A stretch of 64,000 nt of DNA from SXOA01 sp051004015 (GTDB lineage Bacteria > Planctomycetota > Planctomycetia > Pirellulales > Pirellulaceae): contig JBPCKT010000148.1 in assembly GCA_051004015.1 (NCBI GenBank), forward strand, positions 1 to 64,000. Direction: 5' to 3'. Below, piece by piece: positions 42,107 to 49,810 of this stretch. Made by a program: the position numbers and the translations under genes. Under the pieces are notes generated by a model. That model was not told the DNA's origin. It did not search any database and saw nothing but the letters and a program-made list of their open reading frames with translations. Position 1 is the first letter of the stretch. Each line of letters begins with the position of its first letter.

Positions 42107-45100
42107 CTATTTCAAACTCCGCAGATAGGCGATGAGATCCCGTAATTGGTCATTGGTCATCGTGTTTTCCAGGCCAGCGGGCATGATGGAAACGGGGCTG
42201 GCCTTCATCTGCTCGATGTCGGTCGTGGCCAGGCGGATGTCCTTCTGGTCGGTGGTGCGGAGGAAGAGGGTGCCGGCGGTGCGGCGGGTGACCAGGCCGG
42301 TGACGGTCTGGCCGCCGCTCGTTTGGATGACATAAGTCTCATAACCCTGGCCGACGCTGGAGCTGGGGTAGAGGACCGCTTCCAACAGGTCGCGTTGGCT
42401 GCGGCGTTCGCCGACTTTGGTCAGGTCGGGGCCGATTTTGCCGCCGTCACTTCCGATGCGATGGCAGGCGGTGCAAGCGGCCCGTTTGTTGACGAAGATA
42501 TCGCGGCCGGCCTGGATATTGCCACCGTCGAGACTGGCAAGAAGACCTTCCAGCCGCTGCCGCTGCTCCTGGCCAGCCAATAGCAGTTTTTCGAGGAGCG
42601 GTTGGATGGGCGAGCGGGCGTCCTCCGAGAAGGGTTTGAGCAGCGATTCGATTTGCGTGAGTGAAAGGCTGCCGGCTCCAGGTGACTTCGCCAATGCCGT
42701 GGCCAATACTTTGCCAACGGCATCGTCGGTGACGCCGTTAAAGGCCGCCAGCAGCGGCGAAAGCTCCAGCGGGCCGACTTCTGCAATCAGCGCGGCAACG
42801 ACCTTGAGCTGATCGGTCGTCAAGGCCGCAGTTCCCAGCGCGCGGGCTGCGGTGATGCGGGAGATGGGCGAATCCCCGTCGGTTACCTGTCCCTTGAGCC
42901 AGGCAATGTCCGTTTCGCTAAGGGGCTTCTTGTGTCCGGCGACGGTGGCGATGGCGGCCAGGCGAGTCTCGAGCGTTGTCTTTTCATTGCGGGCAATCGC
43001 CAGTAGCGGCTCCTCATACTGTTCAGCCTTTGCGGCGAGAACGGCCGCTTGCAACACCGCGGGATCGGGCGCGGTGAGTGCGTCTCTCACCACTTCCGCC
43101 AATTCCAGCGGCAATTCCGGCAAGTCCCCCTGCGCGAGCACGCTCAGCAGCAGGGATTGATGCCGTTTGGGAAGCGTTTCTTTCCTCAGCGTCGTCGCGA
43201 CCAGCTCCTGCACCTTCGTCTCCTTGAGCAGCCCGGTCAGTGCGTTTTCCACAATCCCCTGCTGAGCCGGCGTCAACTCCGGCTGCTCCAGGAGCTTCCC
43301 GGCAAACGCAATGACTTCCTCCGTCCATTTCCGCCGCGAGATAATCTCCATCGCTGCCGTCTGCAGCGGCACATCGGTCGTGTCGAGGAGCGCCACGACT
43401 TCGTCGCGGGTCAGGTTGCCGTCCTTCATCTGGTCGAGCGCAATGAGAGCACCGCGGCGGACAGCGGGGGTCTTGTCGGCGAGGCCTTCTGCGGTTTTCG
43501 CTCGGTCGGCGATTTCAATGAGTGCGTAGGTAATGGCGTGTTCTAGGACTCGGTCGTTGGTTCCACTTAAGGCGCTGAGCAGCACGGAAACCGACCGGTT
43601 GCGGCCTAGCTTTCCGAGAGAAGTCGCGGCTTCGCGGCGGAGCGGGGCGAGTTCCGAGGTTTCCAAAATGACTTCACAGATGCGGGTCGAATCCTCGTCC
43701 GCGGTTGCGCCCAAGCCATAGGTGAGAAGCAATTGAATCTGTGCATATGCGTCATTCATTCCATTTGGAAACTCCATCTGCAACGCATTCACCAGCAATC
43801 GATCCTTTTTCAACTGCTCAGCCGTCTTGAGGACAATCGTTTTCTTGCCATTTGGGTTGGTCACGATTTCCAGTTCTCCGAGACTCAGAGAACTTCTGCG
43901 AGCCGTGTTTTCGTTGGGGAAGAGCGATTGGCGCAAGAATGTCAGCGCAGTCAGATTGTCAGACCGCAGTAGCAACTGCGCGCTGGCTCGCGATCTTAGG
44001 CCCGAATATTGAACGTACTTTGTTGAAATGGACTCCAGTATCCTTCCACGGTGACGAAGAATCTCCTCGATGACTCGCTGTCGAAGTGCGTAACGTGGAT
44101 CTTCCAGCAGTTTCGACAAATCGGAATCGATCGTTTTCGACAAGTCCTTGCTCAGCCCTCGCGGGTCTTCCACCTTCTTCCCATCCGTCTTCCGCACCCG
44201 GTAGATGCCGCCGAGGATGTGCGACTTGGCGATCTGGCTCGTCGGGCAGCCGATGCGGAACCAACCGCCGGTATCGACGACGAGGAGAGAGCCGTCTGCG
44301 TCTTCGAGGACGTCGGTGGGGTGGAAGTCGTCGCTTTTGGCTTTAAGGAATTCGTGGACGGTCGCCTTGAAGGTGCTTCCTTCCCGCTCCAGGACGCAGC
44401 GCTTGACTTTGTGGGTGTTGAACTCGGTGACGAACCAGTTGTTGGCGTACGCTTCGCCGAAGCCGATAGAGCCGGAGCGGTAGCGCATGCAGCCGCTGAC
44501 GGCGACGTGGCCGAAGTCGTGGACGGCGTCAAGCGGCTCACCGGTGCGAGGGAATTCGGCCAGGCAGTCCGGCTGGTCGAGGCGGGGGTAGACGCCGCCG
44601 CGGACCCAGTGGACCAGCGTGTCCCCCCGCTGGTGATAGAAGATGTTGACGGTGCCGAGCATCTCCCCTTCCTCGGTCCAGTCGACTTCGACGGGGTTGT
44701 CCATGCCGCCGCCGGCAAAGACTTGCACGTCGCTGCCGTCCGTTTTGCAGGAGAAGACGCGGGCCGCCTTCCCCTTGCTGATGAGCTTGCCTTCCGCGTC
44801 CGTGATTTCGTGGCCGTGCCGCCCTTCGCACCAATAGATGCGGCCGTCGGGGCCGAGGAAGCAGCCGTGTACGTCGGCGGCGTTGCCGGTATAGCCGAAC
44901 TTGCTCACCAGCAGTTGCCGCTCGTCGGCCACGCCGTCGTCGTTGTGGTCGGTCAGTTTCCAAATGCCGCCGGAGGAGGCAACATACAGCGAGCCCTCGT
45001 GCCAGAGGGCCCCCTGCGGAAACGTCATCTTGTCGGCGAAGACCGTCTGCTTGTCGAACTTGCCGTCGCCGTCGGTATCTTCCAGCCGCAGGATACCATT

Positions 45101-45376
45101 GGGCAATTGCTTCTCTAAATCGACCCGCGGCAGATTCAGCCCCGCGTTCTCGGCGACGTACAGCCGCCCCTTGTCGTCGAAGCCGGCCATGATCGGATGC
45201 TTGACCAGCGGCGAGGCGGCGGCGACTTCGACCGTGAAGCCCGGAGGGACGTCAAACGGGGGCGGCGAGAAGACTTCGGGGAGCGGCTCGGCGGGCTTGT
45301 CCGATTTGGGTTCGTCGGCAAAGGAAATAGCGGCCAGACAGAAGAAAATGGCGGAAATTCTGAGGTAGCGTTGCAT
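42107..45376 (-). CDS. Planctomycete membrane-bound dehydrogenase / HEAT / c-type heme protein
   Basis: About 1089 residues from the ATG at 45376, giving a good signal peptide (MQRYLRISAIFFCLAAISFAD). A propeller domain (about 40-380; PPGFTVEVAAASPLVKHPIMAGFDDKGRLYVAENAG, with DTDGDGKFD and DHNDDGVAD loops), a HEAT-like solenoid (about 400-930) and a C-terminal cytochrome c domain follow, with CTACH near residue 962 and SIMPAG later. This is the full-length version of the architecture that is split or truncated at 6721-11361 and 29344-32607. It is convergent with the giant Calx-beta gene, 50 bp apart. The substrate is unknown. Confidence 0.88.
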   Translation of the reverse strand: MQRYLRISAIFFCLAAISFADEPKSDKPAEPLPEVFSPPPFDVPPGFTVEVAAASPLVKHPIMAGFDDKGRLYVAENAGLNLPRVDLEKQLPNGILRLEDTDGDGKFDKQTVFADKMTFPQGALWHEGSLYVASSGGIWKLTDHNDDGVADERQLLVSKFGYTGNAADVHGCFLGPDGRIYWCEGRHGHEITDAEGKLISKGKAARVFSCKTDGSDVQVFAGGGMDNPVEVDWTEEGEMLGTVNIFYHQRGDTLVHWVRGGVYPRLDQPDCLAEFPRTGEPLDAVHDFGHVAVSGCMRYRSGSIGFGEAYANNWFVTEFNTHKVKRCVLEREGSTFKATVHEFLKAKSDDFHPTDVLEDADGSLLVVDTGGWFRIGCPTSQIAKSHILGGIYRVRKTDGKKVEDPRGLSKDLSKTIDSDLSKLLEDPRYALRQRVIEEILRHRGRILESISTKYVQYSGLRSRASAQLLLRSDNLTALTFLRQSLFPNENTARRSSLSLGELEIVTNPNGKKTIVLKTAEQLKKDRLLVNALQMEFPNGMNDAYAQIQLLLTYGLGATADEDSTRICEVILETSELAPLRREAATSLGKLGRNRSVSVLLSALSGTNDRVLEHAITYALIEIADRAKTAEGLADKTPAVRRGALIALDQMKDGNLTRDEVVALLDTTDVPLQTAAMEIISRRKWTEEVIAFAGKLLEQPELTPAQQGIVENALTGLLKETKVQELVATTLRKETLPKRHQSLLLSVLAQGDLPELPLELAEVVRDALTAPDPAVLQAAVLAAKAEQYEEPLLAIARNEKTTLETRLAAIATVAGHKKPLSETDIAWLKGQVTDGDSPISRITAARALGTAALTTDQLKVVAALIAEVGPLELSPLLAAFNGVTDDAVGKVLATALAKSPGAGSLSLTQIESLLKPFSEDARSPIQPLLEKLLLAGQEQRQRLEGLLASLDGGNIQAGRDIFVNKRAACTACHRIGSDGGKIGPDLTKVGERRSQRDLLEAVLYPSSSVGQGYETYVIQTSGGQTVTGLVTRRTAGTLFLRTTDQKDIRLATTDIEQMKASPVSIMPAGLENTMTNDQLRDLIAYLRSLK

Positions 45377-45482
45377 CTTCGATTTCTCCACTTGGCGGCG
45401 CAGGGGAATGACGGCGCACGAGTGCATCGTAATGCAAAACAGGAGTGAAATGAACGATGTGAATCGCGGTCAAGTTCCGAGT

Positions 45483-45519
45483 ACTGAGTACTGAACACTG
45501 AACACTGAACACTGAACAC
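45483..45519. repeat. Tandem CTGAACA units
   Basis: About four copies of ACTGAACAC-type 9-mers, closely like 1-31 at the window start; the TTTTCAG run at 56186-56210 is the same style in reverse complement. It lies between the heme protein and the transglutaminase-like protein, with no gene of its own. Confidence 0.75.
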
Positions 45520-45533
45520 GGTCGCTGGCTCCA

Positions 45534-47306
45534 CTACTTCCTTCCCGCAATCCGCTGGGCCCTCAGAAGGTTGCCGATTTTTTGCGGCGACTCATCGTTC
45601 AAATATAGCTCGCGGGCCAGGTCCCACTTCCCCTCCGCTTCGTAGCAGCGGGCCAGGTTATAGCGGGCGGCGTGGAGCCAAGGGGAATCTTGGTTTCCTC
45701 CCAGCGTGCGGTCCTGGAACCATTCGGCGGCGACCTTGTATTCCCCCGCATCGAAATGGCAGAGCCCGATCCAGTAGGTGGTATGATTCTTGTTCATCCG
45801 CGCGATGTCGATCAGGTCGGCAATTTGCTTTTGGCGGAGGTTGGGGTCCTTGGAGAGCACATCTTCCCGCATGCCAAGCAACCGACGCGCCTCCGAGGAG
45901 GTTTCCAGGGATTCGATGGTGGAGTTGGGCATGCGGAGCCCGGCAAACACCTGGCAGGCGCCCGGTTTGCCTTCTTCCTCCTGGGCGTCAAAGAGCCCTG
46001 CAAACTGCAGATGCCGCCCCTCCGCCAGTCCGTTCGGCGGGAAGAACATGTAGGTCTCTTTGAAGTGGGCCGCCAGTAACGCGGGATTCCGGTGCCGCTG
46101 TTCGGCCAGGGCACGCTGAAACAGAAGCGCTTCCAGACTGATCCGCCAGATGGAAACCCTTTTGATGTGCTGGCACTGGCCAACCTGCTTTTCCTCTTCG
46201 CTCGGGCGGCAGGTCAGGACCACCCGTTTGTCGCCGATGAGAACCGATTCCAGCAGCTTCATGCGAAGGGTGAGTGATTCAGGCTCGGCGTCGATAAGCA
46301 CCTGAATCCCCTGGAGCTCCGTGTTGGTGACGGGATACGGCGCTTCGCCGGGGATATCCATCGCCCGGAGGAGATCGGTGTCGGCGACCACTTGCTCCAG
46401 GGTGGCGATGCCGCTGCCGCCGGGTCCCAAGATGGGCAGGCCGAGCTGGGCATCAAACAGATAGAGCTGGCCTTGGACGAGGACGCCGCACAACCACGGG
46501 CGGACCGCGCCGCTGCCGGCTTCGTCCTGCACCCCCAGCATGTGCGCCGTAATGCCGGCCTGGCGGCACATGAGCAGAAAGACGCGGGACCGCTGCCAGG
46601 CGTCCCCATGACCGAACAGCAGCGCTTGCCAGGGGAGCTGCCAGTAACCGGGACCCTTTTCACCGCGGTCGGAGGCAGGGCGGGACGCGCGGTCGTTGCC
46701 GACCCCTGCCGCGGCAGCCCTGGGGGGCGGCGGCGGTTTGTCCAGCTGGATATTGCAGGCCGTCCAGTCAAACAGTCGCTCCGCCAATCGCACGCGGTCG
46801 GCCTGAGAAATGCCAATCCGCTTCTCCAAATCCGAGAGCCAGGGCTGCAGGTCCGCGGGCGCGGGGCGCGGAGCAACCCGGTTGGCGATGTCCCGCAGCC
46901 ACAGGCATTGCTGCAAGTAAAGCAGGTCGGGGCGATCGAAGTTCCGGCGGTCGATCTCCAACTTTGGCAGGGAGTTTTCAAAGGAGCGGGGCAAGTGCGC
47001 CAGCAGCGGGTCTTTTTCGAATTTCTGAGCGGGCTCCTCGAGCTGCTCGATCCATTGATTGAGGTAGAACAGAGCCCGCTCGGGAGCCTCGGTGTCCTTG
47101 GAAACCGGCAGCGTGGAGATGGCCTGCATCGCCAGGTCCAAACTGCTAACCGTCTGAACCGTATCCTGAGAGGCCCCGCCACCGGCGGTGTTCTCGCTCG
47201 GATCGCTGCCGCAACCGTTGAACAGCACCGCGACGACAAGCAGCAGCGCGGCGACGGGGAGCAGCACGGTAAGCAGGAGCCGTGGCGTAAGACGACGGAA
47301 ATTCAC
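45534..47306 (-). CDS. Membrane-anchored protein with transglutaminase-like region and TPR-like tail
   Basis: 590 residues from a GTG start at 47306 that overlaps the kdsA stop (GTGA), so it is translationally coupled to kdsA. An N-terminal hydrophobic anchor (about residues 10-32; ends in LFNGC, a weak lipobox) is followed by a helical part. A segment (about 215-285; GDAWQRSRVFLLMCRQAGITAHMLG...GQLYLFDAQLGLPILG) follows the layout of transglutaminase-like folds with the final LFDAxLGLP aspartate, but Ala/Trp occupy the usual catalytic cysteine place. The C-terminal part (about 470-580) is TPR-like. It could be an inactive transglutaminase-fold protein tied to envelope building; no confident function. 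Confidence 0.65.
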   Translation of the reverse strand: MNFRRLTPRLLLTVLLPVAALLLVVAVLFNGCGSDPSENTAGGGASQDTVQTVSSLDLAMQAISTLPVSKDTEAPERALFYLNQWIEQLEEPAQKFEKDPLLAHLPRSFENSLPKLEIDRRNFDRPDLLYLQQCLWLRDIANRVAPRPAPADLQPWLSDLEKRIGISQADRVRLAERLFDWTACNIQLDKPPPPPRAAAAGVGNDRASRPASDRGEKGPGYWQLPWQALLFGHGDAWQRSRVFLLMCRQAGITAHMLGVQDEAGSGAVRPWLCGVLVQGQLYLFDAQLGLPILGPGGSGIATLEQVVADTDLLRAMDIPGEAPYPVTNTELQGIQVLIDAEPESLTLRMKLLESVLIGDKRVVLTCRPSEEEKQVGQCQHIKRVSIWRISLEALLFQRALAEQRHRNPALLAAHFKETYMFFPPNGLAEGRHLQFAGLFDAQEEEGKPGACQVFAGLRMPNSTIESLETSSEARRLLGMREDVLSKDPNLRQKQIADLIDIARMNKNHTTYWIGLCHFDAGEYKVAAEWFQDRTLGGNQDSPWLHAARYNLARCYEAEGKWDLARELYLNDESPQKIGNLLRAQRIAGRK

Positions 47307-48142
47307 GCAAGGCTCTCCACGGTTTGGCGGATTTGCAGGATGCGGTTGAGGACGCCGGGAAAATCATCCAGTCGCAACATGTTGGGGCCGTCGCTGGGGG
47401 CGCTGTCCGGGTCGGGATGAGTCTCGAAGAACAGGCCGTCGATGCCGATGGCGGTGGCGGCGCGGGCCAGCGGCTCGACCATGGCGCGATTGCCGCCGGT
47501 AGCGCTGCCCAAGCCGCCGGGTTCCTGCACGCTATGGGTGGCGTCAAAAATCACCGGCACGCCCAGCTCGCGCATTTGCAGCAGCGCCCGCATATCGTTG
47601 ACCAGGCGGCCGTAGCCGAAGAATGTCCCCCGCTCGCAGAGCAGCACATTTTTGCACCCGGCGGAGACGAGTTTTTGCACGACGTGCCGCATGTCCCAGG
47701 GAGCCATGAACTGCCCCTTCTTCACATTGACGGCCCGGCCGGTCTGGGCGGCGGCAATCAGCAGGTCGGTTTGCCTCGCCAGGAAGGCAGGAATTTGCAG
47801 CAGGTCGCAGACCTCGGCCACGGGCGCGGCCTGGTCCGATTCATGGAGGTCCGTCGTCACCGGGAGTCCCGTTTCCTGTTTGACTTTGGCGAGCACTGCC
47901 AGACCCGCCTCCAGCCCCGCGCCGCGGAACGCGGCAGCGCTCGTCCGGTTGGCTTTGTCGAAAGAGGCTTTGAAGACCAGGTTCACCCTCTGGCCGGCAA
48001 CAATTTCCTTCAGCCGCCGGGCGATGGACAGGCACAGCGCTTCATTCTCAATCACGCAGGGACCGGCAATGAGGAGCAGGGGTTGGCCAGGACCGCAGGC
48101 GTACGGCCCGATGCGTGCGGGGTTGTTAGGTGCGTCGGCCAT
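47303..48142 (-). CDS. kdsA: 3-deoxy-8-phosphooctulonate (Kdo-8-P) synthase
   Basis: 279 residues, matching the usual KdsA length of about 280. It condenses phosphoenolpyruvate with arabinose 5-phosphate to Kdo-8-phosphate, the first committed step to the Kdo sugar of lipopolysaccharide. Family motifs are clear: LLIAGPCVIEN near the start, then VFKASFDKANRTS, GLPVTTDLHE, GQFMAPWDMRH and DATHSVQEPGG. It is cytoplasmic. It leads a coupled pair with the membrane-anchored protein downstream and is good evidence that this organism makes an LPS-type outer membrane. Confidence 0.95.
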   Translation of the reverse strand: MADAPNNPARIGPYACGPGQPLLLIAGPCVIENEALCLSIARRLKEIVAGQRVNLVFKASFDKANRTSAAAFRGAGLEAGLAVLAKVKQETGLPVTTDLHESDQAAPVAEVCDLLQIPAFLARQTDLLIAAAQTGRAVNVKKGQFMAPWDMRHVVQKLVSAGCKNVLLCERGTFFGYGRLVNDMRALLQMRELGVPVIFDATHSVQEPGGLGSATGGNRAMVEPLARAATAIGIDGLFFETHPDPDSAPSDGPNMLRLDDFPGVLNRILQIRQTVESLA

Positions 48143-48157
48143 TGGTCATGAGCTTTC

Positions 48158-48217
48158 GTAGGATGGGACTCCTGTCCCGTCCGTCTTTGCTCGGACGGGA
48201 TTGGAATCCCATCCTAC
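48158..48217. terminator. Imperfect hairpin covering the DAG-kinase stop codon
   Basis: GTAGGATGGGA (48158-48168) pairs with TCCCATCCTAC (48207-48217), with further pairing inside (CCCGTCCG with CGGACGGG). The stop codon of the minus-strand gene is inside the right arm. It lies between that gene and kdsA. It may be a dispersed palindrome rather than a true terminator, as there is no U-tract. Confidence 0.5.
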
Positions 48218-49260
48218 TTTTCTTCCTCGTATCCGTTCTTCTCGGCCCACTCGCGGCTGACAATCACCCGCAGCCGCCCGGGGAGGGAGCGGACCACGAG
48301 CGGCAATTCGCCCCCCGGGTCGCCGTCGAGTTGGTAGGGGACCGACGACTCCGACTCCACCCGCACTTCGGCCGCCTGCACCTGGGTGAAGTCGGGCAGG
48401 TTTTGGTGCCGGCCGAGCATCACTTCGCTGAGGTACATCAACCCTCGCCAGAGCGAGCCCTCTTTGAACGTGCAGACGTCCAAGAGGCCATCGCTCCCCG
48501 AGGCTCCGGGGGCGATGTTCAGCCCCCCCGCATACCGCGGCAGGTTGACCACAAACACCCACCGCCCCTCGCCGCTGCGTTGGTCGCTGCCGGGCCGATC
48601 CCCCCCGTCCGCATAGTTTACGCGGAGCAGGGGGTAATCGTAATTACGGATCGAGTCGAGGATTGGTTTGGCATAAGAGAGATGATGAATGTTTCCCTTC
48701 CGCTCGCTGTGCAGCCGGCGGACGACGTCGGCATCAAAGCCGCAGCCCGCCATGAGTGTGAAAAGCTGCCCGTTTGCCTCTCCCGCGTCGAGCTGAATGG
48801 TGCAGCCGGCCACGATGACGGCAGCAATCTCCGCCGGCTCGGCGGGGACTTCCAGGTGCTTGGAGAGCAGGTTTTCCGTTCCCAGCGGCAGGATGGCCAG
48901 CGGCATCTCCGCCGTGGTATGCTCGGCGACCAGGCGAAAAGTGCCGTCCCCGCCGGCCGCCACCACCGCCCGCAGGCGTCCCTGCCGCGACTTCTCGCGG
49001 GCGGCCTCCTGCACCGCTTGCAAGTCGCTGAGCACCTCGACATTCAGCCAGTTATCCCTGAGGGATTCCGCTAGCGCGTCCACCATCCCGCCCCGAGATC
49101 CGCTGCCGGCCGACGGGTTGACCGAGATCAGCACATCGGTGCAGTGGCTCGGCAGATAGCGGAAAAATGGGGTCAAAACAGGCCTGCTCAAAATGGCGCA
49201 CCGTGCGGCAAGAGTCACCACGGTTTTCCAGGGATTCGTTGCAAAACAAAACAGACGCAA
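48214..49260 (-). CDS. Diacylglycerol-kinase-family lipid kinase (YegS/DagK-like)
   Basis: 348 residues. The catalytic GGDGT motif is in VVAAGGDGTFRLVAEH, and NPSAGSG near residue 48 is the family's N-terminal marker. PLGTENLLSKHL is the usual PLGTxN nucleotide-binding motif. Family members phosphorylate diacylglycerol or sphingoid lipids using ATP, on the inner face of the membrane. The start is uncertain: the first ~35 residues are poorly conserved, and a TTG start near LTPFFRYLP is also plausible. It lies 71 bp upstream of kdsA on the same strand. Confidence 0.85.
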   Translation of the reverse strand: MRLFCFATNPWKTVVTLAARCAILSRPVLTPFFRYLPSHCTDVLISVNPSAGSGSRGGMVDALAESLRDNWLNVEVLSDLQAVQEAAREKSRQGRLRAVVAAGGDGTFRLVAEHTTAEMPLAILPLGTENLLSKHLEVPAEPAEIAAVIVAGCTIQLDAGEANGQLFTLMAGCGFDADVVRRLHSERKGNIHHLSYAKPILDSIRNYDYPLLRVNYADGGDRPGSDQRSGEGRWVFVVNLPRYAGGLNIAPGASGSDGLLDVCTFKEGSLWRGLMYLSEVMLGRHQNLPDFTQVQAAEVRVESESSVPYQLDGDPGGELPLVVRSLPGRLRVIVSREWAEKNGYEEEK

Positions 49261-49810
49261 AAACAGGTGCGTTTCGGTCGGGTATGTGATTGGCCGTCAC
49301 AGAAATTATTTTTGCGGCGCAACCCCTTGATTACGGAGCAGTTAAAGAGCAAGCCTTGCGACAGGCAAAAACTTTCCGTCATCCGGCGCACGCCGTGCTT
49401 TAGGGGACATCGGTCACACGCAAGTGTGGCCACGGAACAGAGGACCGTGGGGGCTCTGACGGTTTTGCGGCGTGGTTGCCTTGCCCCTGGCCATCACCGC
49501 TCACCAAATCGTTTTTGGGACGTCAGAGCCCCCAACTTTTTTCTCGGCTGATACGCCTTCGGGTGGCACGCCCCCGGCTTTGCGTGGGCGTGAGCAATCC
49601 GCCTCCGGGCCGCCGTCTATTCTACCGGCTTAGTAGCACTTTCCGCTTCCCCCTCTCCCTCTGGAGAGGGCCGGGGTGAGGGTCTTTAAGGACTGCTTCT
49701 CAGCTCCGCAAAATAAACTGGTCCCAATGCTTGTAATCTCATCCCCAGAGGTGTAGGCTCGTGCGAGTCCACATTCGCTGGACTCAAACTTCCTTTTCAC
49801 AAGGCAGGGA
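49261..49810. other. Long intergenic region with a hairpin and repeats
   Basis: About 550 bp between the lipid kinase (minus) and the second Calx-beta gene (plus). GGGGGCTCTGACG (49449-49461) pairs perfectly with 49521-49533 across a 59-base loop and is followed by ACTTTTTT, a plausible terminator or small-RNA end. A GGGAGAGGG-type palindrome lies at 49647-49682. No gene was found. Confidence 0.6.
49449..49543 (+). terminator. Long-loop hairpin followed by T-tract
   Basis: A 13-bp perfect stem (49449-49461 with 49521-49533) is followed by CAACTTTTTTC. The 59-base loop is unusually long for a simple terminator, so this may instead be a structured RNA or a palindromic repeat pair. No gene reads into it from the left on the plus strand. 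Confidence 0.4.
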
